Shown: in pieces, positions 22,775 to 30,469 of the stretch | How the letters are laid out: each line of letters starts with the position of its first letter | How positions within the stretch are numbered: position 1 is the stretch's first letter | Assembly: GCA_045658315.1 (NCBI GenBank) | Contig: JAZOUV010000025.1 | Coordinates: 1 to 32,187, forward strand | DNA length: 32,187 bases | Reading direction: 5' to 3' | From: RGIG1995 sp045658315 | GTDB lineage: Bacteria; Bacillota; Clostridia; Oscillospirales; CAG-272 | The notes under the pieces: generated by a model | Databases searched by the model: none | What the model was told of the DNA's origin: nothing | Seen by the model: only the letters and a program-made list of their open reading frames with translations | Position numbers and translations under genes: made by a program

Positions 22775-23989
22775 ATGAAATTCGATTGGAAGAAAGCATT
22801 AAAAATATGTTTTTGCGTATTTATATTATTTTTGGTGCTAACCTATTGGCATCCGTTTGTCGGCTTGTTGGGAGTATTGTTTTCGGCAATGCAACCATTG
22901 CTCATAGGCGGAATTATAGCTTATATTGTAAACATTCTTATGGGCCGTTACGAGAAATGGTTTTTGCCGAAAAAGCAAACGGGAGCTGTAACTAAGGTCA
23001 GACGTCCGCTTTGTATGGTATTTGCATTTTTGACCGTTGCATTAGTGTTGGCTGCTGTAGTTTGGTTAATAGTTCCACAGCTTATATCATGTATACAGCT
23101 TATGCTTTCCTTTGCATCAAAGGTGCCCGACTATATGAGGGAGTTCATTGAAAAAGCAAAAGATTGGAATTTTATTCCCGACAGAGTAATTGAATATTTG
23201 GCGGAGATAGACTGGGAATCCAAGATAGGACAGTTTGTAACCTTGATATCGACAGGAGTGGGCGATGTTGTAAATACCGTCGCAAAGACTGTAGTAGGCA
23301 TTATTTCCGGAGTGATAACAGGTGTTCTCGGTTTTATTTTCTCGATATATCTGCTTCTCGATAAGGACAGACTCAAGAGACAGTTTAAAAAACTTGCGGA
23401 AAACTATGTATCCCAAAAGATTTATGGGAAGGCGTTTTACTTCATTCGGATTTTGAACGAATCCTTCCGCAGATTCTTTGTCGGTCAGATAACTGAGGCG
23501 GTAATTCTCGGTGTGCTTTGTACTTTGGGAATGTTGATATTCAGACTGCCGTTTGCAACTATGATAGGTGCATTGATAGCAGTTACCGCACTCATACCTA
23601 TTGCAGGTGCATATATAGGTGCAATAACAGGTGCATTGATGATACTTACTGTATCTCCGGCGAAAGCACTTGGTTTCTTGATATTTATAATTATATTGCA
23701 ACAGCTTGAGGGTAACATAATATATCCCAAAGTAGTCGGCTCATCTATCGGACTGCCGGGTATATGGGTGCTTGTTGCGATAACTGTCGGAGGCGGTTGC
23801 TTCGGCGTAGTGGGTATGCTGGTTGGTGTACCGTTATTCTCGGCTATATACCGCGTAATACGTGAGGATCTCGACAGAAAAGCCGAGCTTAAAAAGAATA
23901 TTGAAGACTTTTCAAAGGATATTAAATTCGACGAAAGTGAAGATAGTGTCGAAAATGGGATAAATACAAAAAAAACGGAAAAAAACTAA
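22775..23989 (+). CDS. AI-2E family transporter (PF01594-type permease)
   Basis: A 404-residue polytopic membrane protein with about seven to eight hydrophobic segments. Two N-terminal helices span about 10-60, and a third is near 80-105. A periplasmic-type amphipathic region follows (about 110-170), then helices near 170-200, 235-290 and 305-365. The family stretch ALIAVTALIPIAGAYIGAITGALM and the later VGSSIGLPGIWVLVAITVGGGCFGVVGMLVGVPLFS are typical. Members are proposed exporters of AI-2 or, in some bacteria, Na+/H+ antiporters; neither is shown for this one. The C-terminal 40 residues are charged and low in complexity (Lys, Glu, Asp). AAGGAAG precedes the ATG. Confidence 0.92.
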   Translation: MKFDWKKALKICFCVFILFLVLTYWHPFVGLLGVLFSAMQPLLIGGIIAYIVNILMGRYEKWFLPKKQTGAVTKVRRPLCMVFAFLTVALVLAAVVWLIVPQLISCIQLMLSFASKVPDYMREFIEKAKDWNFIPDRVIEYLAEIDWESKIGQFVTLISTGVGDVVNTVAKTVVGIISGVITGVLGFIFSIYLLLDKDRLKRQFKKLAENYVSQKIYGKAFYFIRILNESFRRFFVGQITEAVILGVLCTLGMLIFRLPFATMIGALIAVTALIPIAGAYIGAITGALMILTVSPAKALGFLIFIIILQQLEGNIIYPKVVGSSIGLPGIWVLVAITVGGGCFGVVGMLVGVPLFSAIYRVIREDLDRKAELKKNIEDFSKDIKFDESEDSVENGINTKKTEKN

Positions 23990-23999
23990 AAGATTGACA

Positions 24000-24028
24000 T
24001 TGACAATTTACTGTAAATCGGATATGAT
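24000..24028 (+). promoter_or_regulatory. Promoter for the DUF1292 gene
   Basis: TTGACA (24000-24005), a 17-base spacer and TATGAT (24023-24028), just after the permease stop. Confidence 0.75.
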
Positions 24029-24069
24029 TATAACGTAAAAGAAATTATTAATAAGCGAGGTACAAGCTA

Positions 24070-24366
24070 ATGGCAGAAGAATTTATGGGTGATGAAATAT
24101 TTACATTAACGGATGAAGAAGGTAACGAAAGCGAATTTGAGCTTATTGCGAGTCAGGAAATAGACGGTGTAACGTATGTTGCACTTGTTCCTTACGATCC
24201 CGAAAAAGCGGATGCCGAAGAGCAGGAATACGTTGTTCTTAAGCTTGAAGCTGATAAAAACGGAGAAGATCTTCTTGTTACCATTGATGATGATGATGAG
24301 TTTGAAAAGGTCGCAGAAATCTTTGAGGATATGCTCTTTGATGAAATCGACTACGACGCACAGTAA
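24070..24366 (+). CDS. DUF1292 domain protein
   Basis: A 98-residue, strongly acidic protein. The pattern IFTLTDEEGNESEFELI, then VTYVALVPYD and EYVVLKLE, is typical of DUF1292 proteins such as Bacillus YrzB, small predicted cytosolic proteins of unknown role. The C-terminal half is Asp/Glu-rich (DDDDEFEKVAEIFEDMLFDEIDYD). In many Firmicutes the gene lies near ruvX and ireB; here it stands alone with its own promoter, after the permease. An SD-like GCGAGG lies upstream of the ATG. Confidence 0.9.
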   Translation: MAEEFMGDEIFTLTDEEGNESEFELIASQEIDGVTYVALVPYDPEKADAEEQEYVVLKLEADKNGEDLLVTIDDDDEFEKVAEIFEDMLFDEIDYDAQ

Positions 24367-24419
24367 GTTTTCTAAAATTTTACTGTAATCAATTTTTTAT
24401 CGCTGAATACAATAATAAT

Positions 24420-24672
24420 ATTCCTGCTTTGTTTGTGATAAACGGGTAATTAAACCCACAAATCATTAATGGAGCCCGCACTTTCGGTATGGGGAATGCA
24501 GACCTCCCCCTACACGCCTGATTATCACGCGTGTAAAGGGAAGCTGGTAGCACAAACTACTGAAGAGGGCACCGCCTTGCACATGCAGGGTTGCTTAATT
24601 TCCGTTTACACGGCCCGGTGGGGCTAAAAAAGGCACTCGGTCAGAGAAATCCGTCCGAGTGTTTTAATTTTT
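24420..24672 (+). ncRNA. Candidate 6S-like RNA with terminator
   Basis: A gene-free, rod-like structured segment after DUF1292. The 5' end CCTGC (24423-24427) pairs with GCAGG (24585-24589) and GTTTGTG pairs with CACAAAC (near 24551). Internal hairpins include ACACGC/GCGTGT (near 24512-24533) and GGGGA...TCCCC (near 24491-24508). The 3' side has GAGGGCACCGCCTTGCACATGC, then a tail hairpin and a terminator. The size of about 170 nt for the rod, ends that pair, and an open internal region resemble 6S RNA, which binds the housekeeping RNA polymerase. A TACAAT at 24408-24413 could be the -10 box. The 6S label is from memory of clostridial sequences and is not certain; what is seen is only a stand-alone structured RNA. 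Confidence 0.5.
24634..24664. terminator. Terminator after the RNA candidate (first copy)
   Basis: CACTCGG (24634-24640) pairs with CCGAGTG (24655-24661), followed by TTTTAATTTTT; on the reverse strand it is followed by CCTTTTTTAG. It can work in both directions. Confidence 0.75.
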
Positions 24673-24708
24673 ATATATTTTTAAAAAAATATATTTTGTA
24701 TAGGCACA

Positions 24709-24797
24709 CGCAGGGTTGCTTAATTTCTTTTTTAGACGGCACGGCGGGGCTAAAAAAGGCACTCGGTCAGAGAAATCCAACCGAGTGTTATTTTTTT
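24709..24797. repeat. Second copy of the RNA 3' end and terminator module
   Basis: Bases 24709-24790 repeat 24584-24664: GCAGGGTTGCTTAATTT, a variable stretch, GGGGCTAAAAAAGGCACTCGG, TCAGAGAAATCC and CCGAGTGT. The second copy's stem is CACTCGG (24750-24756) / CCGAGTG (24781-24787), then TTATTTTTTT forward and CCTTTTTTAG in reverse. It lies directly after the SPFH gene on the reverse strand and probably terminates it. Confidence 0.75.
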
Positions 24798-24798
24798 A

Positions 24799-25722
24799 TT
24801 ACTTATCTGTTTTCATAAGCTCGGAAGCAGATGTTGCGAGTCCTGCAAGCGACTGTATTTCGCTTGGGATAATAATTTTTGTTGCGTTGCCGTTTGCGGC
24901 TTCAACAAATGCTTCGAGACCTTTCAGTGCAACTATTTCCTTTGTGGGTGCAGCTTCGTTAAGGAGCTTAATACCTGTTGCATTTGCTTCTTGAATCTTG
25001 AGAATAGCTTCAGCTTCACCGGCAGCTTCAAGAATCTTCGTTTCTTTTTTAGCTTCAGCTTCAAGGATAGCTGCCTGTTTTTTAGCTTCAGCTTCAAGAA
25101 TCATAGACTGTTTTCTACCTTCGGAAACAAGAATTTGAGAGTTCTTCTCACCTTCTGCACGAAGAATGAGCTCACGTCTTTCACGCTCTGCTTTCATCTG
25201 TTTTTCCATTGCGTCTTGAATTTCTTTGGGCGGGATAATGTTTTTAAGCTCAACTCTGTTTACTTTAATGCCCCAAGGGTCAGTTGCTTCATCGAGAATT
25301 GCACGCATTTTTGTATTGATAATATCTCTTGAAGTAAGCGTAGCGTCAAGTTCAAGTTCACCGATGATGTTACGCAAGGTGGTTGCCGTAAGGTTTTCGA
25401 TAGCGGCGATAGGATTTGTAACGCCGTATGTGTAGAGCTTACAGTCTGTTATCTGATAGAAAATAACTGTGTCTATCTGCATTCTGACGTTATCTTTTGT
25501 AATAACGGGCTGGGGAGGGAAGTCCGCAACCTGTTCCATAAGAGTAACCTTTTTTGAAATCTTGTCAATAAAGGGGAACTTGAAATGGATACCTGTAGTC
25601 CAGGTAGCATGGTATGCACCCAAGCGTTCAACGACAAAGCCGTAGGCCTGAGGAACGATGTGTATATTTGTTACGATAATGAGGAACAGTACAATAACAG
25701 CTCCGATAATAAATCCGGTCAT
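24799..25722 (-). CDS. SPFH/stomatin-like (paraslipin) membrane protein
   Basis: A 307-residue stomatin/prohibitin-family protein. It has one N-terminal membrane helix (FIIGAVIVLFLIIVTNIHIV, residues 4-23), followed by the SPFH domain (VERLGAYHATWTTGIHFKFPFID through about residue 180). A long Glu/Lys/Ala-rich coiled coil (about 170-245) has repeated ILEAEAKK motifs, and a short hydrophobic C-terminus follows. Such proteins form membrane scaffolds or microdomains; Bacillus and E. coli relatives (QmcA, FloT-like) are of this kind. The NfeD gene lies 19 bases upstream on the same strand, the classic stomatin-NfeD operon. GGAGG precedes the ATG. Confidence 0.94.
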   Translation of the reverse strand: MTGFIIGAVIVLFLIIVTNIHIVPQAYGFVVERLGAYHATWTTGIHFKFPFIDKISKKVTLMEQVADFPPQPVITKDNVRMQIDTVIFYQITDCKLYTYGVTNPIAAIENLTATTLRNIIGELELDATLTSRDIINTKMRAILDEATDPWGIKVNRVELKNIIPPKEIQDAMEKQMKAERERRELILRAEGEKNSQILVSEGRKQSMILEAEAKKQAAILEAEAKKETKILEAAGEAEAILKIQEANATGIKLLNEAAPTKEIVALKGLEAFVEAANGNATKIIIPSEIQSLAGLATSASELMKTDK

Positions 25723-25741
25723 AAAATAGCCTCCGATAAAA

Positions 25742-26185
25742 TTATTTTTTTATGCAAACAAGCTTTACACCGCGTATTTCTTTTACGGTAACAAGCTCAT
25801 TTTCTTCGATTACAGAACCGTCATCTGACAGTGCCGACCAAACTTTGCCGAAAATTTTTACGGCACCCTTGCCTTCAAGATTATTAATTTTTTCGATAAC
25901 AACAGCCTCGTTTCCAACAACTGCGTCAAGGTTAGTTTTTACCAAAGGTTTTTTTCTGAAAAGCTCTTTCCAGATTGTTTTTGACATAATTACGAGTGTT
26001 GTCGAAATGGCAAGAAAAATCAAAACTTGAAGCCACACGGGAATGTTGAAAGGTAAAAGTGATAGAATAACGGACAGTACACCGGCAGGGATAAACCAAA
26101 TCGTTACCAAGTCGCCGACTACGCTTTCGACTACGATTGCAAGTACGGTAACTGCCGCCCAGACATAAGGCATATATTCAATCAT
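25742..26185 (-). CDS. NfeD-family membrane protein
   Basis: A 147-residue short-form NfeD protein. Two or three membrane helices occupy about residues 7-65 (WAAVTVLAIVVESVVGDLV, then WFIPAGVLSVILSLLPF and WLQVLIFLAISTTLVIM). A C-terminal OB-fold NfeD domain follows (about 85-145: GNEAVVIEKINNLEGKGAVKIFGKVWSALSDDG). It lacks the ClpP-like protease domain of long NfeD proteins. It is the usual partner of the stomatin-like protein encoded immediately downstream. Confidence 0.92.
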   Translation of the reverse strand: MIEYMPYVWAAVTVLAIVVESVVGDLVTIWFIPAGVLSVILSLLPFNIPVWLQVLIFLAISTTLVIMSKTIWKELFRKKPLVKTNLDAVVGNEAVVIEKINNLEGKGAVKIFGKVWSALSDDGSVIEENELVTVKEIRGVKLVCIKK

Positions 26186-26254
26186 ACTGAGACACTCCTT
26201 TTGATATTAATATTATTGAACTAATTGTATCATATTACGCAGTTCTTGTAAATA

Positions 26255-26282
26255 AATATAATACAAGAAAAAAAGCTGTCAA
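26255..26282 (-). promoter_or_regulatory. Promoter for the NfeD-SPFH pair
   Basis: On the reverse strand, TTGACA (26277-26282), a 16-base spacer and TATATT (26255-26260). It diverges from the acyl carrier protein promoter 44 bases away. Confidence 0.55.
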
Positions 26283-26325
26283 TTTTGGTATAAATAAACA
26301 AATTTTTTAAGGTGGATAAATTTTA

Positions 26326-26354
26326 TTGACAAAATAAATATCGTTTGTTATAAT
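26326..26354 (+). promoter_or_regulatory. Consensus promoter for the acyl carrier protein gene
   Basis: TTGACA (26326-26331), a 17-base spacer and TATAAT (26349-26354): exact consensus. It leaves an untranslated leader of about 140 bases. Confidence 0.9.
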
Positions 26355-26426
26355 TGTTGGAGCAAGTCGTGTTTTATAGTAAGAATACGGCATAATTGTT
26401 GTTAATAATTGAAACAGCTTCGGTTT

Positions 26427-26484
26427 CCGGTATGATCGGGGCAAGAATGTTTCGTTAAAAAACAAAACTATATTTTGATACCGG
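26427..26484 (+). promoter_or_regulatory. Leader stem next to the ACP ribosome binding site
   Basis: CCGGTAT (26427-26433) pairs with ATACCGG (26478-26484), and the pairing extends outward to TTTCCGGTAT/ATACCGGGAA with one G-U pair. It ends two bases before the GGAG (26489-26492) of the acyl carrier protein gene. It could modulate translation. Confidence 0.35.
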
Positions 26485-26498
26485 GAATGGAGATTTTT

Positions 26499-26729
26499 AT
26501 GTTTGAAAAGGTAAAAGAACTTTTGGAGGAATCACTTCAGATTAACCCCGAAGAAATCACAATGAAGAGTGAGCTTGTAGGAGACCTGGGAGTCAACTCT
26601 CTTGAACTTGCAGACCTCGTTCTTTCATGTGAAGAAAAGTTTGATATTGAAATTAAGGACGAAGAGATTCATAAGTTTGTTACAGTCGGTGACGTAGTAA
26701 ACTATCTGTCCGATGTAGTCGGAGAATAA
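26499..26729 (+). CDS. Acyl carrier protein
   Basis: A 76-residue acidic four-helix carrier protein. The phosphopantetheine attachment serine is S34 in DLGVNSLELADLV; the residue before it is Asn, where the commonest ACPs have Asp (DSL). Helix III and the end (DEEIHKFVTVGDVVNYLSDVVGE) are typical. It carries fatty acyl chains during synthesis or serves another acyl pathway; it is not in a fab cluster here, so it may be either the housekeeping ACP or a second one. I chose ATG 26499 (MFEKVKELL) because GGAG lies six bases upstream. Earlier in-frame ATGs (26475, 26487) overlap the leader stem and add residues not seen in the family. Confidence 0.92.
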   Translation: MFEKVKELLEESLQINPEEITMKSELVGDLGVNSLELADLVLSCEEKFDIEIKDEEIHKFVTVGDVVNYLSDVVGE

Positions 26730-26824
26730 AGCCGTATTATTGGCTGATGTTTTTCGCGGGAGGTTACCGATAAGGCTTCGAGGGATTGTTTTTTGATAAA
26801 TAAAATTTAGGGGAAGGGAAAAGT

Positions 26825-27439
26825 ATGGGAAAGTTTTTCATTACTGTCGGGATAATACTTTATATCATCTTTATGATTTGGCTGATATGGGTAATATATT
26901 CCCGTATAACTGCAAGAAAAATAATGAGAGAAGGCAGAAACAAGAAAAACTTTGCCTTCAATTACCTAAGCACACGGTTCAGCAGACTTAATACGATAAA
27001 AAGCGTTAAGTTGCTTATAAAAAATCCCGCGGTGCAGGGTGGAAAGTACATTGCCGATGTAGGTCTCGTGTTTGTAAACAAGGGCGGTATTATGATTGTT
27101 GATACAGTGCCCGGCTCGGGCTTTATTGATATAACCGAGGGCGGACAGTGGAACCGTATAATAAATGACAAGTACTATACCTTTGACGATCCTTTTATAA
27201 GAAGCAAGGAAAATGTTAAGTCCATGAAGAGCTTTTTAAGAAGCGAGGGAGTAGAGAATATTCCCGTTCACGATGTAGTGTTGTTTTCGGGTAAGAGAGT
27301 CAAGTTTTCAAAAAGACTGAACGGACTTATTACCGCAAGTGAGCTTGCTCCTTTTATGATTGACGTAAACAAGGACAAATTCCTTACATACGGAGAGATC
27401 CGAGAGGTTGTAAAGCTTCTGAAACAGAAGAGTGCATAA
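26825..27439 (+). CDS. Membrane-anchored NERD-like domain protein
   Basis: A 204-residue protein with one N-terminal membrane helix (FFITVGIILYIIFMIWLIWVI, about residues 4-24). A cytosolic domain follows whose pattern resembles the nuclease-related domain (NERD): ADVGLVFVNKGGIMIVDTVPGSGFIDI, GGQWNRIINDKYYTFDDPFIRSKENVKSMKSFL, then VVLFSGKRVKF. In NERD proteins the core strand usually reads like IETKN; here it reads VDTVPG, so the charged nuclease residues are partly missing. Function is not known. A GGGGAAGGG precedes the ATG. It follows the ACP gene by 95 bases and may share its transcript; a weak AGCC/GGCT hairpin lies between. Confidence 0.7.
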   Translation: MGKFFITVGIILYIIFMIWLIWVIYSRITARKIMREGRNKKNFAFNYLSTRFSRLNTIKSVKLLIKNPAVQGGKYIADVGLVFVNKGGIMIVDTVPGSGFIDITEGGQWNRIINDKYYTFDDPFIRSKENVKSMKSFLRSEGVENIPVHDVVLFSGKRVKFSKRLNGLITASELAPFMIDVNKDKFLTYGEIREVVKLLKQKSA

Positions 27440-27510
27440 AAATATCTTGACTGAAAAAATTAAAGTCAAAAACAATAAATTAAGCACGAAAAAAAGAGTT
27501 AGAAAAATAG

Positions 27511-27549
27511 ACTGCCCCAATTTGTACTGTCGGTACAAGTTGGGGCAGT
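27511..27549. terminator. Bidirectional terminator between convergent genes
   Basis: A 17-bp stem with one G-T pair (27511-27527 with 27533-27549, ACTGCCCCAA...TTGGGGCAGT) and loop TGTCG lies between the NERD-like gene and the DUF1461 gene. T-rich sequence follows on both strands. Confidence 0.85.
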
Positions 27550-27572
27550 TTAATGTTTTGTGCGACCTATTT

Positions 27573-28346
27573 TTATCTTTTTGAAATGAGCTTTGCTGAA
27601 AACAGCCACGCTGAAATCAAGGCGATGATGTTTATAATAATGACGGTTACTGTGTTCATAAAGAAATCGAGAGTTAGAATTTGAGTAAGAGTATCATTGA
27701 AAAATGAACCGTTGAATTTATCGGGACTGAACGGGAAGAAGATGTGATGCATTTCCGACCAAAGTGTGTCAAAATAGCTTCCCGAACCTCCGATAAGATG
27801 CACGATCAGCGTACCACCGAGGAAGAGTGCTGCCAATGAAGCAAATGCGATTACAACACCGAGCGAATAATTAAATATTATTTTTTTGACATCGGTTTTG
27901 CGAGTGAGCATATAGATACCGACTGCAATTAACAAAACAACACAAACGGTAAGCACTATTCTTGCGACTGAAAAAATGGGTCTCACATCGTCCATATGTG
28001 TTACGGCTTCTTTGCTGAATATATCAACGCCGTCAAATGTTTGTCCGTTTAGCTTTATTCCATCCATTTGTAATGCAAAGCTTTGTTTTTTGTTTGCCAT
28101 AAATGCTGTGATATGAGAAATTATCTTGTCGAATTGGTTGGCGGTAAGTTCGGCATATTTTGAACCGTCTCCGCCGATATAGCGAACAACCGTGTATTCT
28201 TCTTCGGCAGGGTATATGCCGCACTTTTTAAACTGATTTCGGTAATAACTATCACGAGTGCTTATTATGTTGAGAGGAATAAGAACAGAAGCTATTATTA
28301 AGCATAAAGTGAATAAAATAACAGCCAGTCTGTCAAGTGTTTTCAT
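27573..28346 (-). CDS. DUF1461/TIGR01906-family integral membrane protein
   Basis: A 257-residue membrane protein. It has an N-terminal helix (about 8-28) and a soluble loop of about 100 residues with the family feature AVTHMDDVRPIF near residues 113-124. Three further helices lie at about 128-147, 155-185 and 230-252. It has a hydrophilic loop containing HHIFFPFSPDKF. Family members are found through Firmicutes without an agreed function. It is the last gene of the cyclophilin-deoC-DUF554-DUF1461 run on the reverse strand, 26 bases after DUF554, and ends at a bidirectional terminator. Confidence 0.8.
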   Translation of the reverse strand: MKTLDRLAVILFTLCLIIASVLIPLNIISTRDSYYRNQFKKCGIYPAEEEYTVVRYIGGDGSKYAELTANQFDKIISHITAFMANKKQSFALQMDGIKLNGQTFDGVDIFSKEAVTHMDDVRPIFSVARIVLTVCVVLLIAVGIYMLTRKTDVKKIIFNYSLGVVIAFASLAALFLGGTLIVHLIGGSGSYFDTLWSEMHHIFFPFSPDKFNGSFFNDTLTQILTLDFFMNTVTVIIINIIALISAWLFSAKLISKR

Positions 28347-28372
28347 AAAACCATACCTCTGAAAGTTAAATT

Positions 28373-29086
28373 TTAAAAGAATGCCCAGATGACAGCAATT
28401 ACTATCGCAGGGAGCATATTTGCGACCTTAACCGAGTTTTTGCGAAGGAGATTCAGTCCGACGCAGAAGATAAGAATAGAGCCTACGAGAGAGAGGTTAT
28501 GCAGAGCCGCATCTGTCATATAAGGCTGAATAAGCTTTGCGGCAAGGGTAAAGCCGCCTTGTATAACGGCTACCGGAAGAGCAGAAAAAATACAGCCTTT
28601 ACCCATAGAAGATGTCATGACGATTATAATAATAAAGTCAAGCAGTGATTTTACGAGCAATATTGAGTAATCACCGAAAATTCCGTCGTTTATCGAGCCT
28701 ACAACGGTCATTGCACCGACGCAAACCGTGATAGACGCACTGACGAAGCCTTCGACAAACGAAACGTCTTTTGCGTTGCCCGTTTTCTTTTTTAACCATT
28801 CGCCGAAGCGTTCAATAAGCCCGTCGATATTTATTATTTCGCCGATAAGCGTACCTATGGTCATACTGCCTATCATCATTAAAGTTCCGCCGCTTGTCAG
28901 TTTGCCCTCCGATACGGACATAATTTTTTCGATAGCACCGCTGACACCGATGAACATAACGCAGATACCCGTCGATTTTACAAGTGTACTTTGCAGGCTC
29001 TCTTTCAGGAATTTACCGAAAAGAGCACCGATGAGACCGCCGCACAAGATTGCAACGACATTTATTATTGTTCCGAGTCCTATCAT
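28373..29086 (-). CDS. DUF554 (YqgA/YdfK-like) membrane protein
   Basis: A 237-residue polytopic membrane protein with about seven hydrophobic segments. The start IGLGTIINVVAILCGGLIGALFGKFL and the segment GMTVCVG-like ASITVCVGAMTVVGSINDGIFGD are DUF554 signatures. No function is established for the family. AGGTGG precedes the ATG. It is part of the reverse four-gene run with deoC 26 bases upstream and DUF1461 downstream. Confidence 0.9.
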   Translation of the reverse strand: MIGLGTIINVVAILCGGLIGALFGKFLKESLQSTLVKSTGICVMFIGVSGAIEKIMSVSEGKLTSGGTLMMIGSMTIGTLIGEIINIDGLIERFGEWLKKKTGNAKDVSFVEGFVSASITVCVGAMTVVGSINDGIFGDYSILLVKSLLDFIIIIVMTSSMGKGCIFSALPVAVIQGGFTLAAKLIQPYMTDAALHNLSLVGSILIFCVGLNLLRKNSVKVANMLPAIVIAVIWAFF

Positions 29087-29112
29087 GTTTTTTTATCCAC
29101 CTTTATAAAAAC

Positions 29113-29796
29113 TCAGCAAAACAATTTGTAGAGTGAGCTTGTACCGAGCCTCATAACACCGAGGTCGAGAAATTTTACGGCATCGTCAATGGATTTTATG
29201 CCACCTGCCGCTTTGACTTTGATTTTGCCGCCAACCTCTTTAACCATAAGCTCGGCATCATGGAAGGTTGCACCGCCTCCGGCAAAGCCGGTAGATGTTT
29301 TTATGTATTCAGCACCGCTTGTTGCAACGATATTACACATAATTTTCTTTTCGTCGTCTGTGAGGAGACAGGTTTCGATAATAACCTTCAGAAGCTTGCC
29401 GTCGCAGGCTTCTTTTATCGCTTTAATTTCTTGTAATATAATATCGGTCTTGCCTTCTTTAAGGTTGCCTATATTGATTACCATATCAATTTCATCTGCA
29501 CCGTTTTTTACCGCATTTGCCGTTTCAAAAAGCTTGGATTCCGTTGTCATATAGCCGTTAGGAAATCCGATAACCGTGCAAATTGGCAGTTTTGCTTCGA
29601 CGTAATCAACAGCCCGCTTTACGAAGGAGGGGGGGATACATACCGATGCCGTTTCAGCAGACAAACCCTCGTCACAGATACGCATAATGTCAGCCCATGT
29701 TGATTCTTGCTTGAGCAAGGTGTGGTCGCAAAAGGAAAGAATATCCTTGCCGGTGTAGCTGCCGTATTTTTGATTAAGTTTATTAATGTCAAGCAT
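29113..29796 (-). CDS. deoC: Deoxyribose-phosphate aldolase
   Basis: DeoC splits 2-deoxyribose-5-phosphate into acetaldehyde and glyceraldehyde-3-phosphate in deoxynucleoside salvage. The opening CDHTLLK, the strand LLKVIIETCLLTDDEK and the Schiff-base lysine in AEYIKTSTGF identify the family, and VKAAGGIKSIDDAVKFLDLG follows. The length of 227 residues is normal. The ribosome site AGAGGC is modest. No deoA, deoD or pdp genes are adjacent; the gene sits between a lipoprotein cyclophilin and DUF554. Confidence 0.95.
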   Translation of the reverse strand: MLDINKLNQKYGSYTGKDILSFCDHTLLKQESTWADIMRICDEGLSAETASVCIPPSFVKRAVDYVEAKLPICTVIGFPNGYMTTESKLFETANAVKNGADEIDMVINIGNLKEGKTDIILQEIKAIKEACDGKLLKVIIETCLLTDDEKKIMCNIVATSGAEYIKTSTGFAGGGATFHDAELMVKEVGGKIKVKAAGGIKSIDDAVKFLDLGVMRLGTSSLYKLFC

Positions 29797-29816
29797 AGTG
29801 AAGCCTCTTTTATAAA

Positions 29817-30401
29817 TTATTCAACGATTCTGATTTCTTTAATTACAGGTCTGTTTTCGGGCAAAACCGAGCCGTTATTGTCTGTGACGGGTGTGTTTTC
29901 GCATATTTGGTCAACAATATCCATTCCGTCAATAACTCTGCCGAAGGCGGCATACTCGTTGTCAAGCCTTGTATCGTCCTGATGCATAATGAAGAACTGA
30001 GAAGCCGCACTGTTGTAGCTGCTTGAACGTGCCATGGAAAGCGTACCTCTCGTGTGGCTGATGTTATTTTCAACACCGTTATAAGCAAACTCCCCTTTAA
30101 TCGTGGGTGTTTCTTCGTCGTTAAGTCCGTTTCCGTTGGGGTCTCCGCCCTGCATCATAAATCCGTTTATAATACGGTGGAAGGAGATTCCGTTATAGAA
30201 GTCGGCATTTATAAGGTCAACAAAATTTTTTACCGTTATCGGTGCCGTTTTCGCATCAAGTACGGCAGTTATAACACCGTAATTTTCAATTTCTATTTCA
30301 ATAGTATAAGATTCTTCTGCAAGACCCGTATCCTTTTTTGCACATGCAGACATACACAATATAAGAGTAATTATCATTAGAAAGGCTATTATTTTTTTCA
30401 T
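29817..30401 (-). CDS. Lipoprotein cyclophilin-type peptidyl-prolyl isomerase
   Basis: A 194-residue protein with a signal peptide (MKKIIAFLMIITLIL) and a lipobox ending MSAC (C20), so it is predicted to be anchored to the outer face of the membrane. Residues about 33-193 form a cyclophilin domain: GISFHRIINGFMMQGGDPNGNG contains the catalytic Arg in FHRII, with FFIMHQDD later in the domain. It would catalyse proline isomerisation in exported proteins. GGGAG precedes the ATG. It is the first gene of the reverse four-gene run and has its own promoter. Confidence 0.93.
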   Translation of the reverse strand: MKKIIAFLMIITLILCMSACAKKDTGLAEESYTIEIEIENYGVITAVLDAKTAPITVKNFVDLINADFYNGISFHRIINGFMMQGGDPNGNGLNDEETPTIKGEFAYNGVENNISHTRGTLSMARSSSYNSAASQFFIMHQDDTRLDNEYAAFGRVIDGMDIVDQICENTPVTDNNGSVLPENRPVIKEIRIVE

Positions 30402-30440
30402 TTACAAGTTCTCCCTATGTAAAAATAAACAGTATTAGCT

Positions 30441-30469
30441 ATTTTAGCACAAAAAATTATCTAATGCAA
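30441..30469 (-). promoter_or_regulatory. Promoter for the cyclophilin-deoC operon
   Basis: On the reverse strand, TTGCAT (30464-30469), a 17-base spacer and TAAAAT (30441-30446). Confidence 0.65.

Noticed and set aside
24591..24818. A 75-residue forward frame with an internal repeat (GLKKALGQRNP twice)
   Set aside because: It is the translation of the duplicated terminator module and runs into the SPFH gene on the other strand; no ribosome site.
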